In this document: positions 5,803 to 6,293 of the stretch, piece by piece
Layout: each line of letters starts with the position of its first letter
How positions within the stretch are numbered: the first letter of the stretch is position 1
NCBI GenBank assembly: GCA_023231075.1
Contig: JALNWC010000166.1
Span: 1-6,293, forward strand
Origin: Rhodoferax sp.
Lineage (GTDB): Bacteria > Pseudomonadota > Gammaproteobacteria > Burkholderiales > Burkholderiaceae_C
Direction: 5' to 3'
Length of the DNA: 6,293 nt
Notes under the pieces: model-generated
Seen by the model: only the letters and a program-made list of their open reading frames with translations
Databases searched by the model: none
What the model was told of the DNA's origin: nothing
Made by a program: the position numbers and the translations under genes

Positions 5803-6293
5803 CTATTTGATACAAACTGAACGCACCATCTTCAGGTCGGTCAGTCCCATCATGATTTTTTCCATGCCGTCCATTTTCAGGGTGCGCATGCCGCCTTCGA
5901 CAGCCGCAGAGAAGATTTCAGCCACCCGGGCACGCTCCTGGATCAGCTTCTTGATGCCATCGTCGGCGATCAGCAATTCATGCAGGCCCACCCGGCCCTT
6001 GTAGCCGGTCTGATGGCATTTGTCGCAGCCCGCATGGCGGTAAAACCGGAGTTCGCCGCCGCCTGCAAATTCGGCTTTCCAGCGCGCGATGAGCTGTGCC
6101 AGCTGCGCGTCGAAATCGCCTTTCCATAGCGCGGAATGCCGCAGCTCTTCCGCGTATTCAACCGCAAACAGGTGTAGTTCTTCGGCGTCGGGCACATAGG
6201 CTTCCTTGCAGGCGCACAATTTCTTGGCCAGGCGTTGCGCCAGAATACCCAGCAGGGCATCGGCGAAATTGAAAGGGTCCATGCCCATGTCGA
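5803..6293 (-). CDS. GspE/PilB-family secretion or pilus ATPase, C-terminal part
   Basis: The frame continues past the right edge; about 163 residues of the C-terminus are present. It opens DMGMDPFNFADALLGILAQR, followed by LAKKLCACKEAY and later CDKCHQTGYKGRVGLHELL, ending at TAG 5803-5805. This is the C-terminal end of the ATPase core of GspE/PulE/PilB proteins, with their Cys-based zinc element. These hexameric cytoplasmic ATPases drive type II secretion or type IV pilus assembly. The Walker A and B regions lie outside the window, so completeness cannot be judged. The first half of the cysteine element reads Cys-Ala-Cys where CxxC is usual. An ATG at 6288 is internal, as the frame and homology extend beyond it. 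Confidence 0.9.
   Translation of the reverse strand, partial: DMGMDPFNFADALLGILAQRLAKKLCACKEAYVPDAEELHLFAVEYAEELRHSALWKGDFDAQLAQLIARWKAEFAGGGELRFYRHAGCDKCHQTGYKGRVGLHELLIADDGIKKLIQERARVAEIFSAAVEGGMRTLKMDGMEKIMMGLTDLKMVRSVCIK

Noticed and set aside
4816..5820. A 334-codon plus-strand open frame opposite the M48 protease.
   Set aside because: It lies wholly antisense to a gene with clear HEIAH and ESDAD motifs. GC-rich codons commonly leave such opposite frames open, and its translation shows no domain pattern.

Overview
The window looks like chromosomal DNA of a Gram-negative proteobacterium, most likely a betaproteobacterium. The right end carries two GC-rich minus-strand genes of housekeeping type: the C-terminus of a GspE/PilB-type secretion or pilus ATPase and a periplasmic M48 metalloprotease. 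Between these and an antitoxin-like gene tail at the left end lies about 4.7 kb of visibly AT-richer plus-strand DNA that reads as an accessory insert. The lineage is inferred from protein style only.

Layout: (1) 2-190, the tail of an XRE/HigA-type antitoxin that starts outside the window. (2) 191-518, intergenic, with a compact palindromic element at 231-314. (3) 519-929, an Lrp/AsnC-family regulator that probably starts at a TTG codon. (4) 930-1056, a regulatory gap with a perfect 17-bp palindrome and a second 10-bp inverted repeat that covers the Shine-Dalgarno and start codon of the next gene. (5) 1057-2130, a two-domain protein: an N-terminal YqcI/YcgG domain (a family that includes haem-dependent N-hydroxylases) fused to a C-terminal cupin with an intact metal site. 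(6) 2123-3394, a YjeH-like amino-acid exporter of the APC superfamily whose start overlaps the enzyme gene by 8 bp. (7) 3395-3763, AT-rich DNA without a convincing gene. (8) 3764-3865, a 33-codon small ORF with a strong ribosome binding site, whose stop lies in the ribosome binding site of (9) 3875-4747, an EamA/DMT-family exporter. (10) 4748-4941, a convergent gap. (11) 4942-5787 (minus), the M48 protease. (12) 5803-6293 (minus), the GspE/PilB C-terminus.

The central idea, which is inference, is that genes 3-6 and perhaps 8-9 form one small-molecule module. An amino-acid-sensing Lrp-type regulator would control a fused N-oxygenase-like/cupin enzyme that modifies an amino acid or related amine. 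The translationally coupled YjeH-like carrier, and possibly the DMT carrier, would export the product. The architecture parallels SznF of streptozotocin biosynthesis, where an N-oxygenase domain and a cupin in one chain install an N-nitroso group, but the oxygenase domain here is of a different family. No substrate can be read from the sequence.
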